Assembly (NCBI GenBank): GCA_001917895.1
Contig: MNEW01000083.1
Coordinates: 1-8,958, forward strand
Direction: 5' to 3'
Length of the DNA: 8,958 nucleotides
DNA from: Actinobacteria bacterium 13_1_40CM_66_12
Lineage (GTDB): Bacteria > Chloroflexota > Dormibacteria > Dormibacterales > Dormibacteraceae
Part shown: in pieces, positions 1 through 6,126 of the stretch
Layout: each line of letters begins with the position of its first letter
Numbering within the stretch: the first letter of the stretch is position 1
Notes under the pieces: model-generated
The model's input: only the letters and a program-made list of their open reading frames with translations
Databases searched by the model: none
Told to the model about the DNA's origin: nothing
Translations under genes and position numbers: made by a program

Positions 1-896
1 GCTTCGAGCGCCCAGATGGCGGCAGGATCGAGCTTGGTGGACGCGACGTCACCGCGGTGCCACCGCACCAGCGGGAGACGAACACGGTGTTTCAGGACTA
101 CGCGCTCTTCCCTCACATGACCGTGGGCGACAACATCGGCTACGGGCTGAAGGTCAAGGGCGTCCCGGCGGCAGAGCGCAAGCAGCGAGTGGATCGCGCG
201 CTGAGGATGGTGCGCCTGGTCGGCCTTGACAAGCGTCGGCCCAACCAGCTGTCCGGCGGCCAGCGCCAGCGCGTCGCCCTGGCTCGAGCCGTCATCAACG
301 AACCCGAGGTCCTGCTCCTCGACGAGCCTCTCGGTGCCCTGGACCTCAAGCTCCGCCAGGAGATGCAGCTCGAGCTGAAGCGGATCCAGAAGCAGGTGGG
401 TATCACCTTCGTCTACGTCACGCACGACCAGGAGGAGGCGCTCACCATGAGCGACCGGGTTGCCGTGATGGCGAACGGGCGAATCGAGCAAGTCGGCCCG
501 CCCGTCGATGTTTACGAGCGGCCGGCGACCGAGTTCGTGGCCGGGTTCATCGGCATCTCCAACCTCTTGACTCGCGACGGCGTCCGCTTCGTCGTCCGGC
601 CGGAAAAGCTGCACATGCTGCGCGAGAACGACACTCCGGAACCAGGCATGACAGTCGAGCCCGGAATCGTGGAACAGGTCATCTACGTGGGGCAGTCGAC
701 CCGCTACAACGTCCGCCTCGACCGCGGCGAGCAGCTGGTGGCCGTGCGCCAGAATATGGAGGCTGCGGACGATGAGCTGCACTACGAGGGCCGCCGGATA
801 CGGCTCGGGTGGGCGCCCGAGCATACTTACGTGCTCGATCAACAGCAGCCGCCCGAACCGAAACCCGCGGCGGTAGAGACAAGCAAGGAGAGGTAG
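1..896 (+). CDS. potA: Polyamine-type ABC transporter ATP-binding protein (PotA family), 5' partial
   Basis: ATPase subunit of a PotABCD-type importer; it would hydrolyse ATP on the cytoplasmic face of the two permeases encoded downstream. The gene enters from the left edge: the frame is open from base 3 and reads [24 protein letters not shown], which normally follows the Walker A region, so the P-loop is outside the window and the GTG at 57 is internal. Visible motifs are the Q-loop (VFQDYALF, Gln at 93-95), signature [14 protein letters not shown] from 249, Walker B VLLLDEP (Asp-Glu at 321-326) and the H-loop His at 423-425 (VTHDQEEAL). A C-terminal TOBE-like domain follows, with RPEKL near 598. 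Only about 11 residues separate SNLL from RPEKL, shorter than in E. coli PotA. The tail is Pro/Glu/Lys-rich. It ends five bases before the binding-protein ATG. The family call is firm; polyamine as substrate is inferred from family resemblance only. Confidence 0.95.
   Translation, partial: FERPDGGRIELGGRDVTAVPPHQRETNTVFQDYALFPHMTVGDNIGYGLKVKGVPAAERKQRVDRALRMVRLVGLDKRRPNQLSGGQRQRVALARAVINEPEVLLLDEPLGALDLKLRQEMQLELKRIQKQVGITFVYVTHDQEEALTMSDRVAVMANGRIEQVGPPVDVYERPATEFVAGFIGISNLLTRDGVRFVVRPEKLHMLRENDTPEPGMTVEPGIVEQVIYVGQSTRYNVRLDRGEQLVAVRQNMEAADDELHYEGRRIRLGWAPEHTYVLDQQQPPEPKPAAVETSKER
885..893 (+). promoter_or_regulatory. Ribosome binding site deciding the start of the binding protein
   Basis: AAGGAGAGG at 885-893 lies 8-11 bases before the ATG at 902 and inside the last codons of the ATPase gene. 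It supports ATG 902 over the upstream in-frame start at 809, which would overlap the ATPase gene by about 90 bp and precede a signal peptide with a non-hydrophobic leader. Confidence 0.75.
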
Positions 897-901
897 GAAG
901 A

Positions 902-2104
902 ATGAGATCGATCGAAGCCCCGGCCATGTGGGTACGGCTGGGAACGCTCGCCGCCGCGGCTGTGATCACGATCACCGCGTGCGGCTCGAACCCGACGACT
1001 GGCGGTTCGACCGCTGCGCAGCCCCCGACCGCCGGCATGAAGCCTCCGACCTCGGTCGGCCCGGGAGAAGGCCAGCTCAACCTCATCGCGTGGGAGGGTT
1101 ACGTCGACGACTCGTGGGTGAAGCAGTTCACCGCCAACACCGGATGCAAGGTCAACGCCAAGTACGCCGGATCGTCAGACGAGATGGTGAGCCTCATGAA
1201 GGGCGGTGGAGGCGGTCAGTGGGACATGGTTTCGGCATCGGGTGACGCCGACCTGCGCCTGATCTACGGCGGTGACGTCAAACCGATGAGCACCGACCTC
1301 ATCCCCGACTTCAAGAACTTCCAGACGTACTTCAAAGCTCCTGCCTACAACACGATCAACGGCATCCACTACGGCATCTCGCTGCAGTGGGGCCCGAACA
1401 CCCTGCTCTACAGCACCAAGAAGTTCCCGAACGCGCCCACGAGCTGGAGCGTCATCTACGACCCGGCCAACAAGGGCCTGGTGACTGTGCCCGACAACCC
1501 GATCCAGATCGCTGACGCCGCGCTCTATCTCATGAAGACGCAGCCCAACCTCGGGATCAAAGACCCGTACGAGCTGACGCAGAAGCAGTTCGACGCGTCG
1601 GTTGCCTTGCTGAAGCAGCAGCGGCCTCTGATCAAGAAGTACTGGGGCACGGCCGGTGATGAGATCACGCTCTTCGAGAACGGAGACGTCGTCGTCGGAG
1701 CCGCGTGGCCATACCAGACCATCCAGCTCAAGCTAGATGGCAAGGTGGCCGTCGCCGACACCATTCCGACCGAAGGCGCGACCGGATGGGGCGACACATG
1801 GATGCTCGCGACCAACGCCCCGCACCCCAACTGCGCGTACCTCTGGACCGCGTACGTGAGCACGGCAAAGGTGCAGGCGGAGCAGGCGCTGTTCTTCGGC
1901 GAGACGCCGGTGAACACGATGGCGTGCCAGGAGATGGAGTCACTTCAGGCGGGCTCGTGCGCGCAGTACCACGCCGACGCGCCGGGTTCCTACTTCAACA
2001 CGATCAAGTTCTGGAAGACGCCGATCGCCACCTGCCCGGACGGGAGCAGCAACTGCATCCCCTACGCGCAGTGGCAGACGGCCTGGACCACGATCACCGC
2101 GTAA
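902..2104 (+). CDS. potD: ABC transporter substrate-binding lipoprotein (PotD-like, SBP_bac_8 type)
   Basis: Extracytoplasmic binding protein of the importer, 400 residues. The start is ATG 902, with a good ribosome site. Residues 1-26 form a lipoprotein signal peptide (Arg12, then a hydrophobic stretch, then lipobox I-T-A-C), so Cys27 should be lipidated and the protein tethered to the membrane. A Thr/Pro/Gly-rich linker (about 28-58) precedes the binding fold. The fold begins LNLIAWEGY (Trp64-Tyr67), matching the opening strand of PotD/PotF proteins, and carries EGATGWGDTWM (291-301), a conserved ligand-side segment in this group. Six further cysteines occur (82, 311, 342, 353, 378, 385), four of them in the last 60 residues, suggesting exported disulfides. 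It sits between the ATPase and the permeases. Transporter role is firm; the ligand (polyamine, amino acid derivative or other cation) cannot be fixed from sequence. Confidence 0.93.
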   Translation: MRSIEAPAMWVRLGTLAAAAVITITACGSNPTTGGSTAAQPPTAGMKPPTSVGPGEGQLNLIAWEGYVDDSWVKQFTANTGCKVNAKYAGSSDEMVSLMKGGGGGQWDMVSASGDADLRLIYGGDVKPMSTDLIPDFKNFQTYFKAPAYNTINGIHYGISLQWGPNTLLYSTKKFPNAPTSWSVIYDPANKGLVTVPDNPIQIADAALYLMKTQPNLGIKDPYELTQKQFDASVALLKQQRPLIKKYWGTAGDEITLFENGDVVVGAAWPYQTIQLKLDGKVAVADTIPTEGATGWGDTWMLATNAPHPNCAYLWTAYVSTAKVQAEQALFFGETPVNTMACQEMESLQAGSCAQYHADAPGSYFNTIKFWKTPIATCPDGSSNCIPYAQWQTAWTTITA

Positions 2105-2119
2105 TTTGCACCGCGTGAT

Positions 2120-3031
2120 TTGGCGGTAACGACTGCAGGGCGGCTCCGCAAGAATCGCGGGGCCGCCCCCCTCCAGGGCCTTTTCTGGCGTTTGCCCTGG
2201 CTTCGATCAGCGCTGCTGCTGACACCTCCTCTCGCCTGGTTCGTGCTCATTTACCTGACGTCTCTCGTCCTTCTGCTCGTGACGGCGTTCTGGACGATCG
2301 ACACGTTCACGACCCAGATCGTCCAGGTCTGGAACCTCGACAACTTCGCGCTCATCCTCAACGAGCCCGCATATCGGCTGATCATCGGCCGCACCGTCGG
2401 CCTTGCGGCCCTGGTCACGATCACCGATGCCGTGCTCGCGTTTCCATTCGCCTATTTCATGGCTCGCGTCGCAACGCGACGGACCCAGACCATCCTGTTC
2501 GCGGCGGTGCTGCTGCCCCTATGGGCGTCTTACCTCGCGCGCGTGTACGCGTGGATCCTCATCCTCAACCACAGCGGAATCCTCAACTGGAGCCTGCAGT
2601 CAATCGGGCTCCCGCCGGCCAACATCGGCTACACGATCCCGGCGATGTGGATCGTCTTCTCGTATATCTGGCTGCCGTTCATGATCATCCCGACGTACGC
2701 CGCGCTCGAACGAGTGCCCGAGTCGCTCCTCGAGGCGGCGGCCGACCTCGGCGCGCCGCGATGGCGGGCCGTGCTCGATGTGGTGATTCCGCTCGCGATC
2801 CCCGGCGTGGTGGCCGGCTCCATCTTCACCTTCTCGCTGACGCTGGGCGACTACATCACGCCGATCCTGGTCGGAGGCGCCGGATCGACGTTCATAGGCA
2901 ACGTCGTTTACAGCAGCGTCGGCATCGCCAACAACGTGCCGTTCGCGGCGGCATTGGCGATGGTGCCGGTGGCGATCATGGCTGTGTACCTGCTCATCGC
3001 CAGACGCCTGGGCGCCTTCGAGGCCGTGTAA
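2120..3031 (+). CDS. potB: ABC transporter permease (PotB family)
   Basis: First membrane subunit of the importer, 303 residues. The start is TTG 2120, the only plausible initiation codon between the preceding in-frame TAA (2102-2104) and the first membrane segment; no Shine-Dalgarno sequence is visible in the 15-base gap. A basic N-terminus (RLRKNR) precedes about six hydrophobic segments near residues 31-57, 88-115, 123-149, 171-193, 223-245 and 273-294. The EAA loop that contacts the ATPase reads EAAADLGAPRWRAVLDVVIP at 205-224, close to the BPD_transp_1 consensus. The length suits PotB/PotH proteins. It is in the same reading frame as the binding protein upstream and permease C downstream. 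With a TTG start and no clear ribosome site, translation probably depends on reinitiation from the upstream gene (inference). Confidence 0.93.
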   Translation: MAVTTAGRLRKNRGAAPLQGLFWRLPWLRSALLLTPPLAWFVLIYLTSLVLLLVTAFWTIDTFTTQIVQVWNLDNFALILNEPAYRLIIGRTVGLAALVTITDAVLAFPFAYFMARVATRRTQTILFAAVLLPLWASYLARVYAWILILNHSGILNWSLQSIGLPPANIGYTIPAMWIVFSYIWLPFMIIPTYAALERVPESLLEAAADLGAPRWRAVLDVVIPLAIPGVVAGSIFTFSLTLGDYITPILVGGAGSTFIGNVVYSSVGIANNVPFAAALAMVPVAIMAVYLLIARRLGAFEAV

Positions 3032-3847
3032 TTGGAAAGTTTCTGGACGAAGGTCGCACTCAGGATCTGGGTCGCCCTGATCCTTCTCTTCCTCTTCATC
3101 CCTATCCTCCTCATCTTCTTCTACGCGTTCAACACCTCCAACATCGAGAGCTGGCCGATACCCGGCCTCACGTTCAAGTGGTTCACTGCGACGTGGAACG
3201 ACCCCGAGATCCGGACCGCTCTCGGGCTTTCGGTGCAAGCGGGGCTGGCGGCCACGGCGCTCTCCCTTGTGCTCGGCTCCTGCGCCGCGTTCGCCATCCA
3301 CCGGATGACCTTCTTCGGGCGGGACGCCATCAGCCTGCTGTTCGTGCTGCCGCTGGCGCTGCCAGGGATCATCACCGGGATAGCGCTCAATGCGTTCTTC
3401 AGCTTCGGCGCCGTGCGGCTTTCCTTCTGGACGATCGTGGTCGGGCACACGACGTTCTGCATCGTGGTCGTCTACAACAACGTGCTCGCGCGATTGCGGC
3501 GGAGCCAGGGATCGCTCATCGAGGCCGCCATGGACCTCGGCGCGAGCGGCTTTCAGACCTTCCGGGACATCACGCTTCCGCTCATATCGACGTCGGTGGT
3601 GGCCGGAGCCATGCTGGCGTTCGCGCTTTCGTTCGACGAGGTCATCGTCACGACGTTCACCGCCGGCGCGCAGAACACGCTGCCCATCTGGATCTTCGGC
3701 GCCATCCGGCTAGGGCAGAGGCTGCCTGAGGTGAACGTGGTCGTGTCGTTCGTGATCCTGGTCACGATCGTGCCGGTCGTAATCGCCGCGCGCCTCACCG
3801 GCGGTGGCAGGGCTAGCCCGACCGCGATCATGCCGATCTTCTTGTAA
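3032..3847 (+). CDS. potC: ABC transporter permease (PotC family), C-terminal tail replaced
   Basis: Second membrane subunit, 271 residues. TTG 3032 directly abuts the TAA of permease B (3029-3031) and is in the same frame; a weak GAGG (3020-3023) lies eight bases upstream. Hydrophobic segments fall near residues 11-32, 67-90, 99-124, 131-153, 182-205 and 235-253. The EAA loop is EAAMDLGASGFQTFRDITLP (164-183). The segment NTLPIWIFGAIRLGQRLPEVN (215-235) is typical of PotC/PotI proteins. The expected family sequence ends near residue 259. The last 12 residues, from Arg260 (3809 onward), are read from the antisense of the small membrane-protein repeat, so the native stop seems to have been lost and replaced by a TAA at 3845-3847. 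The transmembrane core and EAA loop are intact, so function is probably retained. Confidence 0.92.
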   Translation: MESFWTKVALRIWVALILLFLFIPILLIFFYAFNTSNIESWPIPGLTFKWFTATWNDPEIRTALGLSVQAGLAATALSLVLGSCAAFAIHRMTFFGRDAISLLFVLPLALPGIITGIALNAFFSFGAVRLSFWTIVVGHTTFCIVVVYNNVLARLRRSQGSLIEAAMDLGASGFQTFRDITLPLISTSVVAGAMLAFALSFDEVIVTTFTAGAQNTLPIWIFGAIRLGQRLPEVNVVVSFVILVTIVPVVIAARLTGGGRASPTAIMPIFL

Positions 3848-4059
3848 CGCCAGCCGATCGCGGCGAGTACGAAGGCGACGAACGCCAGGATCAGGAGGAT
3901 GACGCTGAGCGTGATGCCCGAGAGCCGAGGGATCAGCTCAGCCAGAGACCAGAGCGCCAGACCCACGGCGATCAGATCCGTTTTCTTGTAGCTGAGGCCG
4001 ATCGCGGCAACCACGAAAACCACGAACGCGATGATCAGTAAAAGCTCGCTAAAACTCAT
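3553..4059 (-). CDS. Small membrane protein with two tandem repeat units; 3' part runs antisense into potC
   Basis: I do not recognise the family. The ATG is at 4059. Residues 1-48 form one unit: a hydrophobic helix (SELLLIIAFVVFVVAAIG), then Tyr-Lys-Lys and a second hydrophobic stretch ending GLALWSLAELI. Residues 49-84 repeat it (ILLILAFVAFVLAAIG, Tyr-Lys-Lys, IAVGLAL), 23 of 36 aligned positions being identical. After residue 84 (below 3808) the similarity ends abruptly in PPPVRR and the frame continues antisense to permease C for another 84 residues without resemblance to a membrane protein. The credible protein part is therefore 3808-4059; the stop at 3553 is simply the next one available. 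It is either a real gene whose second copy was truncated and fused, or a decaying duplicate. No Shine-Dalgarno is visible; a GATAAT six bases before the ATG suggests a leaderless message. Confidence 0.45.
   Translation of the reverse strand: MSFSELLLIIAFVVFVVAAIGLSYKKTDLIAVGLALWSLAELIPRLSGITLSVILLILAFVAFVLAAIGWRYKKIGMIAVGLALPPPVRRAAITTGTIVTRITNDTTTFTSGSLCPSRMAPKIQMGSVFCAPAVNVVTMTSSNESANASMAPATTDVDMSGSVMSRKV
3808..4059 (-). repeat. Tandem coding repeat, 144-bp period, two copies (second truncated)
   Basis: Copy 1 spans about 3916-4059 and copy 2 about 3808-3915 on the minus strand. The copies align at exactly 144 bp (48 codons): TTCTTGTA occurs at 3839-3846 and 3983-3990, and GCCGATCGCGGC at 3853-3864 and 3997-4008. 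Outside these blocks the copies have diverged, so this is an old duplication and not a recent slippage or assembly duplicate. Copy 2 loses similarity at 3808, where the permease C coding sequence begins on the other strand. Confidence 0.8.
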
Positions 4060-4065
4060 AGGCAG

Positions 4066-4071
4066 ATTATC
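4066..4071 (-). promoter_or_regulatory. Possible -10 element of a leaderless small membrane protein gene
   Basis: The minus strand reads GATAAT, CTGCCT, ATG; the hexamer matches TATAAT at five of six positions and lies six bases before the start codon. This spacing would place transcription start at or next to the ATG, as in leaderless genes of high-GC bacteria. No well-spaced -35 is present: the nearest TTGACG is 22 bases upstream. Confidence 0.35.
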
Positions 4072-4091
4072 GAGCCCCGGATAGGCCCCAT

Positions 4092-4112
4092 TGCGTCAAA
4101 GCCTGCGTCAAA
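4092..4112. repeat. Short direct repeat TGCGTCAAA x2 in a divergent intergenic region
   Basis: TGCGTCAAA occurs at 4092-4100 and 4104-4112, 12 bp start to start, between the small membrane protein gene (-) and the secreted-protein gene (+). On the minus strand each copy contains TTGACG, a -35-like word. They could be a paired binding site for a regulator or alternative -35 elements. Nothing else shows which. Confidence 0.4.
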
Positions 4113-4136
4113 ATAGGGCCTTCTTCAGGCCGGGTT

Positions 4137-4145
4137 AAGGGAGGG
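4137..4145 (+). promoter_or_regulatory. Ribosome binding site of secreted protein gene 4152
   Basis: AAGGGAGGG ends six bases before the ATG at 4152 and supports that start, which also gives a well-formed signal peptide. Confidence 0.75.
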
Positions 4146-4151
4146 CAACCC

Positions 4152-4712
4152 ATGAAGCGCTGGCTGTCTTTGACCGTGTCCATCCTGGCTCTCGCTGCCG
4201 TGCCAATGACGGTGAGCGCCGGGCCGGATTCCGTCCATTACGGCCCCATCAGCAGCGGAACGCCCGATTCGGGCACCTGTGGCAACAGCTGGGCCGACGA
4301 CACCTACATGCGGGTCTTCGACGCCGCGACGTCGCCGAACACAGATAGCACTTACAACGCCACCGAGACCTTCATCAGCGCCCGATTTGTAACCGTGGCG
4401 GGCCCTAGCCCCGATGCCTGCGACCCCAGCGGGACGAAGGGAAGCACCATCGATTCGGGTGTGGCCGGCAGCTTCTCCGGCAACTTCATGATCGTGGTCA
4501 GCCACGGCGCGTTCAACCCCAACGCCATCTGCGACTCGGGATGCGACACCACCAAGGGATTCGTGGCCACTGTTTACGGAGCAGCGGCGACCTATGACAT
4601 CCCCAGCTTCGGGTTCACCTATCACGCCAACGGTCCCGGCCTGATCCAGCGAGAATGGCGCAACGCGTCCGCCGACCAGGGTGGGAACGGAGGCGATATC
4701 AGGACGTCTTAG
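4152..4712 (+). CDS. Secreted protein of unknown function
   Basis: 186 residues, not recognised. The N-terminus is a classical signal peptide: Lys2-Arg3, a hydrophobic core (Leu5-Val17) and a V-S-A cleavage site after residue 23. The mature part is rich in Gly, Ser, Thr, Asp and Asn, as in exported beta-rich proteins, and has four cysteines (43, 90, 127, 131), enough for two disulfides; the last two form CDSGC. Aromatic and small residues alternate in FVTVAG, FMIVVSHG and FVATVYGAA, suggesting beta strands. The C-terminus ends with WRNASADQGGNGGDI, a distinctive Asn/Gly/Asp-rich tail. No membrane anchor follows, so the protein is probably released or held by its tail. The gene has a good ribosome site, and its last 14 bases overlap the convergent methyltransferase gene. 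It is real by start, signal peptide and composition; function is unknown. Confidence 0.8.
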   Translation: MKRWLSLTVSILALAAVPMTVSAGPDSVHYGPISSGTPDSGTCGNSWADDTYMRVFDAATSPNTDSTYNATETFISARFVTVAGPSPDACDPSGTKGSTIDSGVAGSFSGNFMIVVSHGAFNPNAICDSGCDTTKGFVATVYGAAATYDIPSFGFTYHANGPGLIQREWRNASADQGGNGGDIRTS

Positions 4713-5466
4713 GTCGCTCCAGGTCGCCCAACAAGTGAATACCCCAACTTGCGGGCAGCAGCCCATCTGAGATCACCGACGCCCTGAACATGAGGCCGTT
4801 GAAAGCCAGGTAGGTGGGATCCCGAACTACCCGGAGCTCAGAAACCGCCATCCCGACGCGACCGGCCAGCGCGCGAATCGTCCGCTCGGTGTTGGCACGG
4901 TACTGGACCGGAAACGTGTCTGCCTCGACACGGCCGTAAAGGCGCGGCACCAGCCGGCGCTGCAGCTGGGGCAATGCACGCCCAAGGCGGTTGAACGCCA
5001 GCAGCGGGTTCCGCAAGTTGGGCGTAAGGAAGACGAAGTGCCCGCCAGGCCGAAGCACCCGCTGCACCTCGCCGAGCACGCGCTCAGGAGTGCGCAAATG
5101 CTCCAGCACCCAGACTGACACGACGAGGTCGAACGTATCGCCGGCGAACGGCAGGTCCTCGCCACGACCTGTGATCACCGGCATGCCGCGAGTGCGACGC
5201 TCCGCGAGGGATGGCTCGTCGGGGTCGAGGCCCGCCGCGAGCTTCACGTCTCGCCAGAACAGCTCGACCACCCCGCCGCGGCCGCACCCGAGGTCCAGCA
5301 CCCGGCTCTCGGGAGTCAGGTGGCTTCGCACCAGTGCCTCGAGCTGCTCATTGCTCGTGCGCCAGCCCGGCCGCATGGCTCGGTAGCGCTCGCGGTAGGA
5401 GTTCTGGACGTCCAGCGGCAGCGCTGGTTTCTGAGCCACGGCGGCATTATGACGAGAGCCCGCCAC
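4699..5466 (-). CDS. Class I SAM-dependent methyltransferase
   Basis: 255 residues from GTG 5466; a second GTG at 5439 is also possible, and neither has a strong ribosome site (a GGGGAG lies 13 bases before 5466). The Methyltransf_11-type Rossmann fold is clear: motif I VLDLGCGRGG (56-65), the acidic end of strand 2 GLDPDEP (79-85, Asp81 expected to bind the SAM ribose), GEDLPFAGDTFDLVVSVWVL (102-121) followed by EHL, and RVLRPGGHFVFLTPN (136-150). The N-terminal helix with RERYRAMRPGW and the roughly 100-residue C-terminal part with FNRLGR, VQYRANTERTIRALAG and LNGL-like FNGLMF resemble methyltransferases acting on sugars, lipids or quinone-like molecules, but the acceptor cannot be identified. 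The gene lies 37 bp downstream of a secreted-protein gene on the same strand, so co-transcription is possible. Its end overlaps the convergent secreted-protein gene by 14 bp. Confidence 0.92.
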   Translation of the reverse strand: MAGSRHNAAVAQKPALPLDVQNSYRERYRAMRPGWRTSNEQLEALVRSHLTPESRVLDLGCGRGGVVELFWRDVKLAAGLDPDEPSLAERRTRGMPVITGRGEDLPFAGDTFDLVVSVWVLEHLRTPERVLGEVQRVLRPGGHFVFLTPNLRNPLLAFNRLGRALPQLQRRLVPRLYGRVEADTFPVQYRANTERTIRALAGRVGMAVSELRVVRDPTYLAFNGLMFRASVISDGLLPASWGIHLLGDLERPKTS

Positions 5467-5503
5467 CCGAGGCAGCGGGCTCCCCGACCTTACAAGACGC
5501 GCG

Positions 5504-6094
5504 TTACTTGATCGAAATCACGGTCGGACCGAGGTTGCCGAAGTCGCATGGCGGCGGAACTCCCGACGCCACAAAGGTGTTCGGGCAGGCGAACACGTTC
5601 ACTGTGGCCAGCGCCGCTCCATTCTTGAACGGAAGGCTGACCGGGTAGAAGTTCGGCGTCACGACGATCGTGGCCGTGTTGACGGTGGGCGTTGGCGTGA
5701 GCCCCTCGTCGCAGATGGCGGTCCCATTGGCAAATCCGAAGCCGCTGACAATGGTCTTGCCGCTGGTCCTTTCCTGAACCCCGCCGCTGATGCCGCTCGA
5801 CATGAAGACGTCGAACCCACCAGTGTTGGGGTCGAACACCGGCCGGCACACGTATGTGACCGTGAGATTGACGGCGAAATGGGCGACCAGCGACGAGTCC
5901 GTAATCGCCAGACCGTCGACACCGCCGCCTCCTCCACCACCGCCACCCGCCGCCTCAGCATTGATCGAGAGCTTGCTGGCGGCGTTCCGGAGCGCCGCCG
6001 CTCCGGGTGCTGTGCTCGACATGGCCACGGCCGCGACCACGCCGGCTGCTAAGACTGGACTGAGCGCAAATGCAAGACGTTTGAGGCTGAACAT
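5504..6094 (-). CDS. Secreted protein with poly-glycine linker and cysteine-bearing beta-rich domain
   Basis: 196 residues from ATG 6094. I prefer this start to the TTG at 6112 because GAGGAG sits five bases upstream of it. A signal segment (Lys5-Arg6, hydrophobic 7-25) is followed by an Ala-rich stretch (29-49) and nine consecutive glycines (50-58), encoded by mixed GGT/GGC/GGA codons. The domain that follows (about 62-196) has strand-like segments and four cysteines (83, 128, 170, 183). The pattern VTYVC, then AICDEG, then LPFKNGAALATVNVFAC resembles Ig-like or beta-sandwich exported domains seen in high-GC soil bacteria, where the first and third Cys often bracket the domain. I cannot name a family. 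The upstream gene on the same strand is 128 bp away, so it probably has its own promoter. The protein is exported; its role is unknown. Confidence 0.8.
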   Translation of the reverse strand: MFSLKRLAFALSPVLAAGVVAAVAMSSTAPGAAALRNAASKLSINAEAAGGGGGGGGGVDGLAITDSSLVAHFAVNLTVTYVCRPVFDPNTGGFDVFMSSGISGGVQERTSGKTIVSGFGFANGTAICDEGLTPTPTVNTATIVVTPNFYPVSLPFKNGAALATVNVFACPNTFVASGVPPPCDFGNLGPTVISIK

Positions 6095-6099
6095 TGTGT

Positions 6100-6105
6100 C
6101 TCCTC
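6100..6105 (-). promoter_or_regulatory. Ribosome binding site fixing the start at 6094
   Basis: On the minus strand GAGGAG is followed by five bases and ATG 6094. The alternative TTG at 6112 lies upstream of this site and has none of its own. Confidence 0.75.
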
Positions 6106-6126
6106 GAGACAAACCAGACGGACCCC

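Noticed and set aside
57..59. GTG at 57 as the start of the ATPase
   Set aside because: The frame is open to the left edge and encodes conserved PotA residues before it, so the gene is cut by the window.
809..901. Upstream extension of the binding-protein frame to 809
   Set aside because: It would overlap the ATPase gene and put a charged leader before the lipoprotein signal; ATG 902 has the ribosome site.
2600..3448. Long minus-strand frame (282 codons) across both permease genes
   Set aside because: It is antisense to well-conserved transporter genes and its product is highly charged, Arg/Glu/Asp-rich low-complexity sequence typical of the complement of high-GC membrane-protein codons.
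2521..3729. Long plus-strand frame (402 codons) overlapping potB and potC in another frame
   Set aside because: It spans the boundary of two clear genes, gives an Arg/His-rich product with no motifs, and is explained by GC-biased third positions.
4125..4766. Minus-strand frame opposite the secreted-protein gene
   Set aside because: The plus-strand gene has a ribosome site and signal peptide; the antisense product has no recognisable features.
5466..5479. Small hairpin CCCG AGGCAG CGGG between the poly-glycine protein and methyltransferase genes as a terminator
   Set aside because: Only a 4-bp stem and no T tract; not enough to call a terminator.
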